From an uncultured Pseudoxanthomonas sp. (lineage in GTDB: Bacteria > Pseudomonadota > Gammaproteobacteria > Xanthomonadales > Xanthomonadaceae): 58,728 nucleotides of DNA. Below the pieces are notes generated by a model. The model was not told the DNA's origin, searched no databases, and saw nothing but the letters and a program-made list of their open reading frames with translations. This document shows, one piece after another, positions 1 through 8,041 of this stretch. The stretch is taken from NCBI GenBank assembly GCA_937975725.1, contig CALJUL010000001.1, forward strand, positions 1 through 58,728. The letters run 5' to 3'. The position numbers were made by a program, and so were the translations under genes. Position 1 is the first letter of the stretch. Every line of letters starts with the position of its first letter.

Positions 1-2
1 AC

Positions 3-305
3 CATGCCTCGCGCGATTTCTTCGGCCAGCCCGCGATGTACATGGGCGAGGGCGGCACCATTCCGTTCATGGGCATGCTGGGCGAGAAGTTCCCCGGCGC
101 GCAGTTCATGATCACCGGCGTGCTGGGCCCGCATTCCAACGCGCACGGCCCCAACGAGTTCCTGCACATCCCGATGGGCAAGAAGGTCACCGCCTGCGTG
201 GCGCGGGTGATCGCCGAACACCACGCCGCCAGCGTGCGCGGCGAGACCACCGGCGTGTCCGCGGTGGCCGGCGGCGAGCAGCACGGCGACCACGGCTGCT
301 GCTGA
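3..305 (+). CDS. M20 family metallopeptidase, C-terminal end (5' partial)
   Basis: The reading frame is open from base 3, so the gene starts outside the window and only about the last 100 residues are present. The sequence EGGTIPFMGML followed by a conserved GPHSNAHGPNE segment matches the end of M20/CPG2-type zinc exopeptidases (dipeptidases); the histidine of NAHGPNE is the expected metal ligand. The protein ends in a short tail, EQHGDHGCC, rich in His and Cys, beyond the catalytic fold. Substrate cannot be told from this fragment. It is followed by a REP-like palindrome, not by a clear terminator. Confidence 0.85.
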   Translation, partial: HASRDFFGQPAMYMGEGGTIPFMGMLGEKFPGAQFMITGVLGPHSNAHGPNEFLHIPMGKKVTACVARVIAEHHAASVRGETTGVSAVAGGEQHGDHGCC

Positions 306-345
306 GTGGCCGGGGCGGCCTCGCCGCCCTCCTCTCGTCTCGCCT

Positions 346-418
346 CCTGTGGGAGCGACGCAAGTCGCGATGAGGCTTTCATGGGAAAGCCCGTCGCGAC
401 TTGCGTCGCTCCTACAGG
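346..418. repeat. REP-like palindrome, copy 1
   Basis: Inverted repeat with arms GGGAGCGACGCAAGTCGCGA (351-370) and its complement (394-412), extended outward by CCTGT and ACAGG, with a loop of about 23 bases. The same arm family recurs at 26228, 27886, 42995 and, more diverged, 45829. It lies in the gap between two genes, as expected for repetitive extragenic palindromes. Confidence 0.8.
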
Positions 419-512
419 TTTGCTTGCATGCCTCCCATCGCCGATGGGATGGCCCAACCAGGGCGGCTGGGTTACGCTGCGCCGGCCCCCACTTCCAACC
501 CGGAGCGTTCAG

Positions 513-776
513 ATGGAACAGATCTTTGGCGGCGGCATCCTGTGGACCTTGCTCATCGGCTTTCTCGCCGGCCTGCTGGCGCGCGCGCTGAAGCCAGGCA
601 ACGACAAGCTCGGCTTCCTGTGGACCATCGTACTGGGCATCGCGGGCGCGTTGCTGGCGCGCTACATCGGCGGTGCGCTGGGCTGGTACGCGCCGGGCGA
701 ACCGGCCGGCTTCATCGCCTCGGTGGTCGGCGCCATCGTGCTGCTCTTCGTCTATGCGCTGGTGAAGAAGCGCTGA
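513..776 (+). CDS. GlsB/YeaQ/YmgE family small membrane protein
   Basis: An 87-residue protein made almost entirely of three hydrophobic segments (roughly residues 5-25, 32-52 and 62-84) separated by short polar turns with glycines (LKPGNDKLG, GWYAPGEPAG), and ending in KKR. This matches the transglycosylase-associated GlsB/YeaQ/YmgE family of inner-membrane proteins, often stress induced; the molecular function is unknown. The ATG at 513 was chosen because upstream codons in the frame run into the palindrome at 346-418. A strong hairpin terminator follows at 799. Confidence 0.8.
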   Translation: MEQIFGGGILWTLLIGFLAGLLARALKPGNDKLGFLWTIVLGIAGALLARYIGGALGWYAPGEPAGFIASVVGAIVLLFVYALVKKR

Positions 777-798
777 TCCCGCGGCGTCGCGCCTGCGC

Positions 799-829
799 GA
801 AGGCCCCGCCCGGCGGGGCCTTCGTCTTT
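799..829 (+). terminator. Rho-independent terminator after the GlsB-like gene
   Basis: Perfect 12-base inverted repeat GAAGGCCCCGCC/GGCGGGGCCTTC (799-810 and 812-823) followed by GTCTTTC. It lies 22 bases after the stop codon at 776. Confidence 0.75.
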
Positions 830-939
830 CCGGGGTTCCACCATTGGCGATGCCTCGCCGCGCCTGCGACGAATCTCTCAGCCGCAGCCGGTCCGGCCGC
901 CGTTGCTACACTCGCCGCCACCCGATTGCCGGACCTTGC

Positions 940-1362
940 ATGCACCGCCTTTTCCGCACGATCTGCCTGTCGCTCGCCCTGTCGCTCCTCGCCTGGACGG
1001 CGCTGGCGGCATCGCCGCTGGACGGCGCGTGGCGGCTGGAATCCGGCGAATTCGTCGACGCCGAAGGCAAACACGTCGATTACGCGAGCCTGAAATTGCA
1101 GGGCATCAAGCTGCTGGCGGACGGCCACTTCGCCTTCACCACTACCCAGGACGGGCGCTTCTGGGCCGGCGGCGCCGGGACGTTCGCCGCGGATGCGGAC
1201 GGCTACGTCGAGACGCCGCGGATGGCGTCGTATCCGCTGGCCGACAGCGGCAGCTACCGCTTCAGCTACACGCTGCAAGGCGATACCTGGACGCTGGAGC
1301 GGTACGAAGGCGGCAAGCGCGTCGAACGCGAAGTCTGGCGCCGCACGGCGCCGCAACCCTAG
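940..1362 (+). CDS. Secreted lipocalin-like protein of unknown function
   Basis: A 140-residue protein with a clear signal peptide (MHRLFRTICLSLALSLLAWTALAA, cleavage probably after ALAA; the ATG at 940 is the start that places it at the N-terminus). The mature part is beta-rich: it opens with LDGAWRLESGEF and continues with alternating strands (FAFTTTQDGRFWAGGAGTF, YRFSYTLQGDTWTLERY). This resembles lipocalin-like domains of the DUF4488 type; the similarity is by eye only. Next to xanB on the opposite strand (convergent); a weak hairpin GCCCGCC/GGCGGGC follows the stop (1367-1389). Function unknown. Confidence 0.65.
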   Translation: MHRLFRTICLSLALSLLAWTALAASPLDGAWRLESGEFVDAEGKHVDYASLKLQGIKLLADGHFAFTTTQDGRFWAGGAGTFAADADGYVETPRMASYPLADSGSYRFSYTLQGDTWTLERYEGGKRVEREVWRRTAPQP

Positions 1363-1445
1363 TCCTGCCCGCCGGCATGCAGGGCGGGCGAAGACGGCAC
1401 GCCGGCGAACGCGCGCCTGCCCAGCTTTTTCTTGGCGTGACGCGG

Positions 1446-2852
1446 CTACTGCCCGCGCCCGTACACATCCTCGAAGCGGACGATGTCGTCCTCGCCTAGG
1501 TAGCTGCCGGATTGCACTTCGATCAGCTCAAGCGGCACCTTGCCGGGATTCTCCAGCCGGTGCTTCACGCCCAGCGGGATGTAGGTGCTCTCGTTCTCCG
1601 ACAGCAACAGGATCTCGTCGCCGCGAGTGACCCGGGCGGTGCCGCTGACGACGATCCAGTGCTCGGCACGATGGTGGTGCATCTGCAGACTCAGCGCCGC
1701 ACCCGGCTTGACCTTGATGCGCTTGACCTGGTGGCGGTGGCCCATGTCCACCGAGTCGTAGCTGCCCCAAGGGCGATGCACTTCGCGGTGGAGCACGGCC
1801 TGGCTGCGCTGCTCCTGCTTGAGCCGCGCGACCACCTGCTTGACCTCCTGCACCTTGTCCTTGCGCGCCACGAGCACGGCGTCGTCGGTCTCCACCACCA
1901 CCACGTCGTCCACGCCGACCAGCGCCACCAACCGGTTCGCATAGGCGTAGCTGTTGCGACTGTCCACCACGATCACGTCGCCGTGGCAGGCGTTGCCGTC
2001 GGCGTCGCGCTCGGCCACGTCCCACAGCGCCGACCAGCTACCCACGTCGTTCCAGCCGATGTCTACCGGCAGCACCATCGCGTGCCCGGTCTTTTCCATG
2101 ACCGCGTAGTCGATGGAGTCGGACGGGCCGGCGGCGAAGGCGTCCTTGTCCAGGCGGACGAAGTCGCCGTCGCGCGCGGCCTCCGCGAACGCCGCGCGCA
2201 CGGCCGCCATGATGTCGGGGCGGAAGTGTCCGAGTTCCTCGACGAAGCGGCTGGCGCGGAACAGGAACATGCCGCTGTTCCAGTAATAGCCGCCGGCCTG
2301 CAGGTACGCAGCGGCGGTGGCGGCGTCGGGTTTCTCGACGAAGCGCGACACCTTGCGCAGGCCTTCGCCCGCTTCGGCCTGGATGTAGCCGAAGCCGGTC
2401 TCGGGCGCGTCGGGCACGATGCCGAAGGTCACCAGCGCGCCCGCTTCGGCCGCCGGCATCGCCGCGCGCACGGCCTGCCGGAACGCCGCGACGTCGCGCA
2501 CGACGTGGTCGGACGGCAGCACCAGCAGCAGCGGGTCCTCGCCCGCGGCGGTGGCCTGCAACGCCGCCGCCGCGATGGCCGGGGCGGTGTTGCGCCCCAC
2601 CGGTTCCAGCAGGATGGCCGGTACCGGCGCGCCCACCTGCCGCAACTGCTCGGCGACCAGGAAGCGGTGTTCCTCGTTCGCCACCACGATGGGCGCGGCA
2701 TCGGCCAGTCCGTCCACGCGGCGCCACGTGGCCTGCAGCATCGTCTCCTTGCCGGCCAGGGGCAGGAACTGCTTGGGATACGCTTCGCGCGACAGCGGCC
2801 ACAGGCGCGTGCCGGAGCCGCCGGAGAGCAGGACGGGTTGGAGTTTTGCCAT
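1446..2852 (-). CDS. xanB: Mannose-1-phosphate guanylyltransferase / mannose-6-phosphate isomerase (XanB/ManC type)
   Basis: A 468-residue bifunctional enzyme making mannose-6-P from fructose-6-P and GDP-mannose from mannose-1-P, for exopolysaccharide (xanthan-like) and O-antigen. The N-terminal nucleotidyltransferase domain has the signature GGSGTRLWPLSR...PKQ at residues ~11-28 and FVEKP near 175-180; the C-terminal cupin isomerase domain carries QMHHHRAEHW, the zinc site. Usual length for the family. Start chosen at ATG 2852 (MAKLQPV), preceded by GCGAGGG; an in-frame ATG 24 bases further up is less likely. Divergent from amgK with 71 bases between the starts, so the promoters must overlap or sit back to back. 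Confidence 0.93.
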   Translation of the reverse strand: MAKLQPVLLSGGSGTRLWPLSREAYPKQFLPLAGKETMLQATWRRVDGLADAAPIVVANEEHRFLVAEQLRQVGAPVPAILLEPVGRNTAPAIAAAALQATAAGEDPLLLVLPSDHVVRDVAAFRQAVRAAMPAAEAGALVTFGIVPDAPETGFGYIQAEAGEGLRKVSRFVEKPDAATAAAYLQAGGYYWNSGMFLFRASRFVEELGHFRPDIMAAVRAAFAEAARDGDFVRLDKDAFAAGPSDSIDYAVMEKTGHAMVLPVDIGWNDVGSWSALWDVAERDADGNACHGDVIVVDSRNSYAYANRLVALVGVDDVVVVETDDAVLVARKDKVQEVKQVVARLKQEQRSQAVLHREVHRPWGSYDSVDMGHRHQVKRIKVKPGAALSLQMHHHRAEHWIVVSGTARVTRGDEILLLSENESTYIPLGVKHRLENPGKVPLELIEVQSGSYLGEDDIVRFEDVYGRGQ

Positions 2853-2923
2853 GCGGCCCTCGCAAGTGGCTGGCATGCCAGTTTACTCTTAACGGGAGTG
2901 ATGCCCGTTTTGGCCGCGATTGC

Positions 2924-3940
2924 ATGATGAACATGATTCAGGACGCCTCCGGGCGGGAAGCCCAGCGCCTGGACTGGGCGCGCGGCGCATTGGGCGATCC
3001 CCTCGCGCGGCTGGACCGGGCGTCGGTCGACGCCGGCTTCCGCAGCTACTGGCGCAGCCTGGGCCACGGCCACAGCCGCATCGTGATGGATTCGCCGCCC
3101 GGGCTGGAGGACGTGCGCCCGTGGCTCGCGGTGCATGCGCTGCTCGCCGGCGGCGGCGTGCGCGTGCCGGAGGTGCTGGCGATCGACGTGGCCAACGGCT
3201 TCCTGCTGCTGGAGGACCTGGGCGGACCCACGCTCGCCCATTCGATCGCCGACGACAACGCCGACGCCTGGTTCGACGCCGCCATCGGACAGTTGCTGTT
3301 GCTGCAGGCGATCGCGCCACCGCCCGGCATGGGCGATTTCGGCGAAGCCCTGCTGCAACGCGACGCCGGGCTGTTCGAGGAATGGTTCCTGGGCCGCCAC
3401 CTGGGCATCGGGCTGGACTGCGGCGAGGCCGAGGCGCTGCAACTGGCGCAGCGCCGGCTGATGGACAACGCGCTGGGCCAGGCGCGCGTGCTGACCCACC
3501 GCGACTTCATGCCGCGCAACCTGATGCCGGTGATGCCGGGCCCGGCGGTGCTGGATTTCCAGGACTGCGTGCGCGGCCCCATCGCCTACGATCCGATGAG
3601 CCTGTTCAAGGACGCCTTCCTCAGTTGGCCGCTGGAGCGCGTCGACGGCTGGCTGGCGCACTACCACGCGCGCGCGCGCGCCGCCGGACTGCCGGTGCCG
3701 GCGTGGTCGGTGTTCCTGCGCGACGCCGACTGGATGGGCATCCAGCGCCACCTCAAGATCCTGGGCATCTTCTCGCGGCTGCACTACCGCGATGGCAAGA
3801 CCAAGTACCTGCCCGACGTGCCCCGCTTCATCGTCTACCTGGACGAAGTGCTGCCGCGCTATCCCGAACTCGCCGGACTGCAACGGCTGCTCGACGACCG
3901 CATCAAGCCCGCCCTGCGCGGCCGCGGCGACATCGCATGA
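2924..3940 (+). CDS. amgK: N-acetylmuramate/N-acetylglucosamine anomeric kinase (AmgK), aminoglycoside phosphotransferase fold
   Basis: A 338-residue cytosolic kinase of the APH fold. The catalytic loop THRDFMPRN (about residues 187-195) and the metal-binding LDFQD (about 209-213) are present. In Pseudomonas AmgK phosphorylates MurNAc at C1 so that MurU can activate it, a recycling route that bypasses de novo MurA/MurB. Assignment as AmgK rather than a generic APH protein rests on the four-base overlap (ATGA) with the murU-like gene. Start taken at the first of a tandem ATG ATG at 2924; 2927 and 2933 are alternatives. Confidence 0.87.
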   Translation: MMNMIQDASGREAQRLDWARGALGDPLARLDRASVDAGFRSYWRSLGHGHSRIVMDSPPGLEDVRPWLAVHALLAGGGVRVPEVLAIDVANGFLLLEDLGGPTLAHSIADDNADAWFDAAIGQLLLLQAIAPPPGMGDFGEALLQRDAGLFEEWFLGRHLGIGLDCGEAEALQLAQRRLMDNALGQARVLTHRDFMPRNLMPVMPGPAVLDFQDCVRGPIAYDPMSLFKDAFLSWPLERVDGWLAHYHARARAAGLPVPAWSVFLRDADWMGIQRHLKILGIFSRLHYRDGKTKYLPDVPRFIVYLDEVLPRYPELAGLQRLLDDRIKPALRGRGDIA

Positions 3941-4653
3941 AGGCGCTGGTCTTCGCCGCCGGCCTGGGCGAGCGCATGCGCCCGTTGACCGACCACACGC
4001 CCAAGCCGCTGATCGCCGCGGGCGGCAAGCCGCTGATCGTGTGGCACCTGGAAAAGCTGGCCGCGCTGGGCATCCGCGAGGTGATCGTCAACACCAGTTG
4101 GCTGGCCGACCGGTTCCCTCAGGCGCTGGGCGACGGCGCGCGCTGGGGACTGCGCATCGAATACCTGTACGAAGGCGACACGCCGCTGGAGACCGGCGGC
4201 GGCATGCTCAACGCGCGCCCGCTGTTGGGCGAGGCGCCGTTCCTGCTGGTCAACGGCGACATCTGGACCGACTACGACTTCGCGCGGCTGCCGCGCGAAC
4301 CGCGCGGCCTGGCGCACCTGGTGATGATCGACCCACCCGGCTACGCCACCCACGGCGATTTCGCGCTGGATCCGTCCGGCCTGATCCGCCGTGAAGGCGC
4401 GCAGCGCCTGACCTACGCCGGCATCGGCGTCTATCGCCCCGCGCTGCTGGACGACTGGCAGCGCCACCTGGACGAACCGCCGGGCACTACCGCCGGCGGC
4501 AAGCCCCGCTTCCGCCTGGCGCCGCTCCTGCGCACGCACATGGACACCGGCGGCATCCACGGCGAACGCCACGCCGGCCGCTGGACCGACGTGGGTACGC
4601 CGCAACGGCTGGCCGAACTGGAAGCCGCGCTGCAAGCCCCGTCCCCGCCGTAG
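3937..4653 (+). CDS. murU: N-acetylmuramate alpha-1-phosphate uridylyltransferase (MurU)
   Basis: A 238-residue nucleotidyltransferase producing UDP-MurNAc from MurNAc-1-P and UTP. The signature GLGERMRPLTDHTPKPLI is at residues ~10-27, VNGD (metal-binding Asp) at ~105, and a C-terminal RWTDVGTPQRL motif closes the fold, as in MurU and short glucose-1-phosphate thymidylyltransferase relatives. The start codon overlaps the amgK stop (ATGA), so the two proteins are probably translated together. A sugar-nucleotide enzyme of another pathway is the alternative, but length and partner favour MurU. Confidence 0.87.
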   Translation: MKALVFAAGLGERMRPLTDHTPKPLIAAGGKPLIVWHLEKLAALGIREVIVNTSWLADRFPQALGDGARWGLRIEYLYEGDTPLETGGGMLNARPLLGEAPFLLVNGDIWTDYDFARLPREPRGLAHLVMIDPPGYATHGDFALDPSGLIRREGAQRLTYAGIGVYRPALLDDWQRHLDEPPGTTAGGKPRFRLAPLLRTHMDTGGIHGERHAGRWTDVGTPQRLAELEAALQAPSPP

Positions 4654-4936
4654 GGTGTGCGCCGGCGCACTTCGCTCGATCCTCTTCGACCGCGGATGCG
4701 TTGCGCTGCGGCTGGATGGCGGGGCGCCGGGGGAAGAAAAGCGGGAGACACGGATAACGCGGATAAGAGCTTTGCATTGATCCGTTTTATCCGTGTCGAT
4801 CCGCGTCATCCGCGGCTCCAGAGCTTTCAAGTCCTCCATCCGCGCCAGGGCGAATGCAACACGGGTAACTGGAACAATCCGTCATTGGCCGTACCGGCGA
4901 AGCGCGGGGCAGTGCGCCGAGGCGCACCTGCGCGGG
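4654..4936. other. Intergenic region of 283 bases between convergent murU and hda
   Basis: No gene supported. It contains an imperfect palindrome at 4748-4796 and two further GATCCGCG/CATCCGCG half copies up to 4815 (listed separately). No convincing terminator was seen for murU. Confidence 0.6.
4748..4815. repeat. Imperfect ATCCG(C/T)GTTATCCGTGT-type palindrome
   Basis: Left arm ACACGGATAACGCGGAT (4748-4764) pairs with right arm ATCCGTTTTATCCGTGT (4780-4796) at 15 of 17 positions, loop of 15 bases. It is followed by GATCCGCGTCATCCGCGG (4798-4815), repeating the same half-motif. Different from the GGGAGCGACG palindromes elsewhere in the window. Similar ATCCGCGT(T/C)ATCCG(C/T)G strings occur dispersed in several bacterial genomes (recalled, not checked). 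Confidence 0.6.
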
Positions 4937-5635
4937 TCAGAGGACGCTGCGCAGGAAGGGCACGGTGACGCGGCGCTGGGCGGCCAGCGAGGCGCGGTCC
5001 AGTCTGTCCAGCAGCGCCACCAGCGCGCCCAGGTCGCGGTCGGTGCGGGTGAGCAGCCAGTCCAGCGCGGCGTCTTCGAGCACCAGCCCGCGGCGCTGCG
5101 CGCGGTCGCGCAGCACGTCGCGGCGGCCATCGTCGTCCAGCGGATCCAGCATCACCCGCATGCACTGCTGCAGGCGCGAGCGCAGGTCCGGCAGCGCCAG
5201 GCCGATCTCCGAGGGGATCCCGCGCGCGGCGTACAGCACGTTCATCCCCGCGGCGCGGGCGCGGTTGTGGAAGTCAAACAGCGCCACCTCGTCCTCGCGG
5301 CGGCCGGCGATGGCCTCCAGTCCGTCCAGGGCGATGACGTCGTTGCCTTCCAGCGCGTCCAGCGCCTCGCGCGCGCGGCCGGAGGCGGCGGCCAGCGGCA
5401 GGTAGGCGGCCCGGCGGCCGCTACGCTCGGCAGCCGCGCACACGGCCAGCGCCAGGTGGGTCTTGCCGGTCTTCGCCGCACCCGCCAGGTACAGCCAGTC
5501 GGCGCCCGGCCGCGTGGCCAGCGCGTCCAGCAGCGCCAGCGCGCCCTCGGGCGGGCGCACGTAGCTGTCGAAACGCTGGTCGGGCGGATAGCGCAGCGCC
5601 AGCGGCAACTGCGGGCCGATGCCTTGGCCGCTCAT
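4937..5635 (-). CDS. hda: DnaA regulatory inactivator Hda-type AAA+ protein
   Basis: A 232-residue DnaA-like AAA+ protein without the DnaA DNA-binding domain. The N-terminus has QLPLAL, which fits the clamp-binding motif by which Hda docks on the DNA polymerase sliding clamp to stimulate hydrolysis of DnaA-ATP. The P-loop is GAAKTGKTHL (~53-62), and LDGLE stands at the Walker B position, degenerate as usual in Hda. Length agrees with the family. Stop-to-start distance to the upstream permease is 7 bases, so hda is the downstream gene of that operon. Confidence 0.88.
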   Translation of the reverse strand: MSGQGIGPQLPLALRYPPDQRFDSYVRPPEGALALLDALATRPGADWLYLAGAAKTGKTHLALAVCAAAERSGRRAAYLPLAAASGRAREALDALEGNDVIALDGLEAIAGRREDEVALFDFHNRARAAGMNVLYAARGIPSEIGLALPDLRSRLQQCMRVMLDPLDDDGRRDVLRDRAQRRGLVLEDAALDWLLTRTDRDLGALVALLDRLDRASLAAQRRVTVPFLRSVL

Positions 5636-5642
5636 CGCCGGC

Positions 5643-6806
5643 TCACTTGTCGTCGGGCTCGCGCGCGTGCGCCTGCTCCACGCTGCCCTTGTCGATGAAC
5701 GGATCCAGCACGATCGCCGGGCGGTCGCCGGCGTACAGCGGGCTCTGGGTGTAGCGCTCGTGGGCGAAGCGTAGCAGCACGTTGACGACCGCCGCGATCG
5801 GCAGCGCCAGCAGCATGCCCAGGAAGCCGAACAACTGCCCGCCGGCCATGATCGCGAAGATCACCGCCACCGGATGCAGGCCGATGCGGTCGCCGACGAT
5901 GCGCGGCGTCAGCACGTAGCCTTCCAGCATCTGCCCCACCACGAACACGCCCAGCACCAGCGCCACCAGCGTCCAGTCGCCGCTGGACTGCACCAGCGCC
6001 GCCACCACGCCCAGCACGATGCCGGTGGCCGTGCCCAGGTACGGCACGAAGCTGATCAGGCCGGCGATGATCCCGATCAGCAGGCCCACCTTCAACCCCA
6101 CCGCCGACAGGCCGGCGGCGTAGATGGCACCCAGCGCCAGCATCACCAGGAACTGTCCGCGCAGGAACGCGCCCAGCACCTCGTTGGATTCCAGCGCCAG
6201 CCGGCTGACGGTGCCGATGTGGTCGCGCGGCACCAGCGCCGCGATGCGCTCCACCAGCTTGTCCCAGTCGCGCAGGAAGTAGAACGTCAGGATCGGCAGC
6301 AGCACCAGGTTGGCCACCCACGCCATCACTGCGAAGCCCGAGCGCGAGAAATAGCCGAACAGCGTGGCCGCCACGCCGCCGGCCTGCTGCCAGTGCGCAC
6401 GTATCCATTCCATGATGCGTTCCGGGTCCAGCCACGCCACCAGTTCCAGCCCGGTGCGCTGCTCCACCCACGGCAGCGCCTGCTGCACGAACCAGTCGCG
6501 GTACTGCGGCAGCGATTCGATCAGCGTCACCACCTGCCGCTCGATCATCGGCACCAGGATCACCAGCGCCAGTACCAGCAGCAACAGCATCAGGGTGAAC
6601 ACCAGCACCACCGCCACCGTCCGCGACCGCCCCGAGCGCTCCAGCCGGTCCACCCACGGATCGCCCAGCCAGCCCAGCAGCGCGGCGAACACGAACGGGG
6701 TCAGCACCGGCGCCAGCAGCCAGATCAGCCAGCCGGCCACCAGCGCGATCAGCAGCCACTGCCAGCGTCGCGCCAGGGTGCCGACGGGCGAAGGGGAAAG
6801 GTCCAT
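5643..6806 (-). CDS. AI-2E family transporter (PerM/TqsA-like permease)
   Basis: A 387-residue inner-membrane protein. Two hydrophobic segments near the N-terminus (~17-60), one at ~65-88, a long extracytoplasmic region rich in Trp and Gln (~90-150), then a C-terminal block of five hydrophobic segments including the conserved LISFVPYLGTATGIVLG and the PRIVGDRIGLHPVAVIFAIM stretch typical of the family. Substrate unknown; family members export AI-2 or act as Na+/H+ antiporters. ATG at 6806 is preceded by GAGGA. Just upstream of hda, an arrangement common in Xanthomonadaceae and pseudomonads. Confidence 0.87.
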   Translation of the reverse strand: MDLSPSPVGTLARRWQWLLIALVAGWLIWLLAPVLTPFVFAALLGWLGDPWVDRLERSGRSRTVAVVLVFTLMLLLLVLALVILVPMIERQVVTLIESLPQYRDWFVQQALPWVEQRTGLELVAWLDPERIMEWIRAHWQQAGGVAATLFGYFSRSGFAVMAWVANLVLLPILTFYFLRDWDKLVERIAALVPRDHIGTVSRLALESNEVLGAFLRGQFLVMLALGAIYAAGLSAVGLKVGLLIGIIAGLISFVPYLGTATGIVLGVVAALVQSSGDWTLVALVLGVFVVGQMLEGYVLTPRIVGDRIGLHPVAVIFAIMAGGQLFGFLGMLLALPIAAVVNVLLRFAHERYTQSPLYAGDRPAIVLDPFIDKGSVEQAHAREPDDK

Positions 6807-6821
6807 CCGGTGTCCTCGCGG

Positions 6822-7904
6822 TCAGCGCATCTGATAGGCCGGCGGCTCGCCTTCGCCGCCGGTGAACGGGGCGTCGTCGCCCAACATGCGGCGGAAGCCG
6901 GCCAGGCCCGACACCAGTTCCAGGTCCAGCTCCAGCGTGTCGCCCGCGGCGCGCACCGGGGTGATCCGGCGCACCACCGACATCTTCTGCAGGTGGCCGG
7001 TCAGGCGCAGGTAGTCGTCGGTGGAACGGATGCCGCTGAACACCACGCGGTAGGTGCCGGCCGGGCCGGCGCTGCCGCGCTTGCCGTAGCGCTTGACCAG
7101 AGCGTCGGCGGTGCCGTCGGCACCGGAGGCCATCGCGCGGCGCGCGTCGGCATCGTCGATGGACCACTTGGCCAGCACCTTGCCGTTGTCCACGAACACC
7201 CAATCAGCGGTCCAGCCGCCTTTATTGCGGTACAACTTGCCGATCAGTTGCATCGGCGGGCTGTAGCGCGAGGAAGCGCGCGCCACCGCCGCCGTGTCCT
7301 GGCGCCAGATCGCGCCGGCCAGCACCTGCTCGGCGGCGCCGCCGGACGGCAGGCCCAGGCTGAAGCCGCGCTCGACGGCGCGGTTGAGCAGAGGCCGTGC
7401 GGCGTTGGACTGCGGCAGCCCCACCAGCCGCGGGCCGCTGCCGTCGTCGATCGCCAGCCACACCACCGGCTTGGGCCGCGGCTGCGGCCAGACCGGCAGG
7501 CCCAGCGCGCCGGCCAGCGCATCGACCTGGTCGGGATCGAAACGCACCACCAGCGTGGTGCGGAAGGTCGGCGCGCCGCTGGGCGAAGTGCCCTGGTCCT
7601 GGCGGTAGTCGTAGCTTTCGACGTAGTCCTTGGCGTTGCGCAGTTCGGCGCCCACGCCCGGGCGCAACATCGCGCCGCGGTCGCCGGACAGCTTGCCCAG
7701 CACGGTGCCCAGCGCGCGGGCGAAGCCGCCCTGGCGCTCGGGTTCGCCCTGCCCGTTCACGGTGACCTCGGCCTGGTACACCCCGCGCGCGGACGCGGCA
7801 TCGCCCTCCGTGCGCAGGCCGGACTGGGCCTGCACGGACGGCGTCGTGGCCAGCGCCGCGGCGAACAGGGCGGCGGCGAGGGCGATACCTGGAATGCGGC
7901 GCAT
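6822..7904 (-). CDS. DUF2066 domain-containing exported protein
   Basis: A 360-residue protein with a signal peptide (MRRIPGIALAAALFAAALATTPSVQA, cleavage after VQA). The body matches DUF2066 proteins: an N-terminal strand-helix part (YQAEVTVNGQG...GFARALGTVLGKLSGD), a middle RFDP segment, and a C-terminal part with YRVVFSGIRSTDDYLRLTGHL. Function unknown; probably periplasmic. Start placed at ATG 7904, which gives the signal peptide; the longer frame to 8015 only adds low-complexity sequence across the divergent purM promoter. First gene of the minus-strand set DUF2066-permease-hda. Confidence 0.85.
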   Translation of the reverse strand: MRRIPGIALAAALFAAALATTPSVQAQSGLRTEGDAASARGVYQAEVTVNGQGEPERQGGFARALGTVLGKLSGDRGAMLRPGVGAELRNAKDYVESYDYRQDQGTSPSGAPTFRTTLVVRFDPDQVDALAGALGLPVWPQPRPKPVVWLAIDDGSGPRLVGLPQSNAARPLLNRAVERGFSLGLPSGGAAEQVLAGAIWRQDTAAVARASSRYSPPMQLIGKLYRNKGGWTADWVFVDNGKVLAKWSIDDADARRAMASGADGTADALVKRYGKRGSAGPAGTYRVVFSGIRSTDDYLRLTGHLQKMSVVRRITPVRAAGDTLELDLELVSGLAGFRRMLGDDAPFTGGEGEPPAYQMR

Positions 7905-8041
7905 CGAGCGTCCTTGTGCTCTCTGGATCACGCGAATTGTTGCCCGAATGGCACCCGACCGCCAATCTCGCCCGTTCAGGACGGCCGCTGGACCCGCCGA
8001 TTCCTTTAAAATCACGCCTCTTGCCCCGCCGACGACCGCCC

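Noticed and set aside
346..418. Inverted repeats considered as a CRISPR or integron attachment site
   Set aside because: Copies are scattered singly over 45 kb with no spacer array and no integrase nearby; they fit REP elements better.
5874..8009. Plus-strand frame of 711 codons opposite the permease and DUF2066 genes
   Set aside because: Gln/His-rich shadow translation; the minus-strand genes are clear family members.
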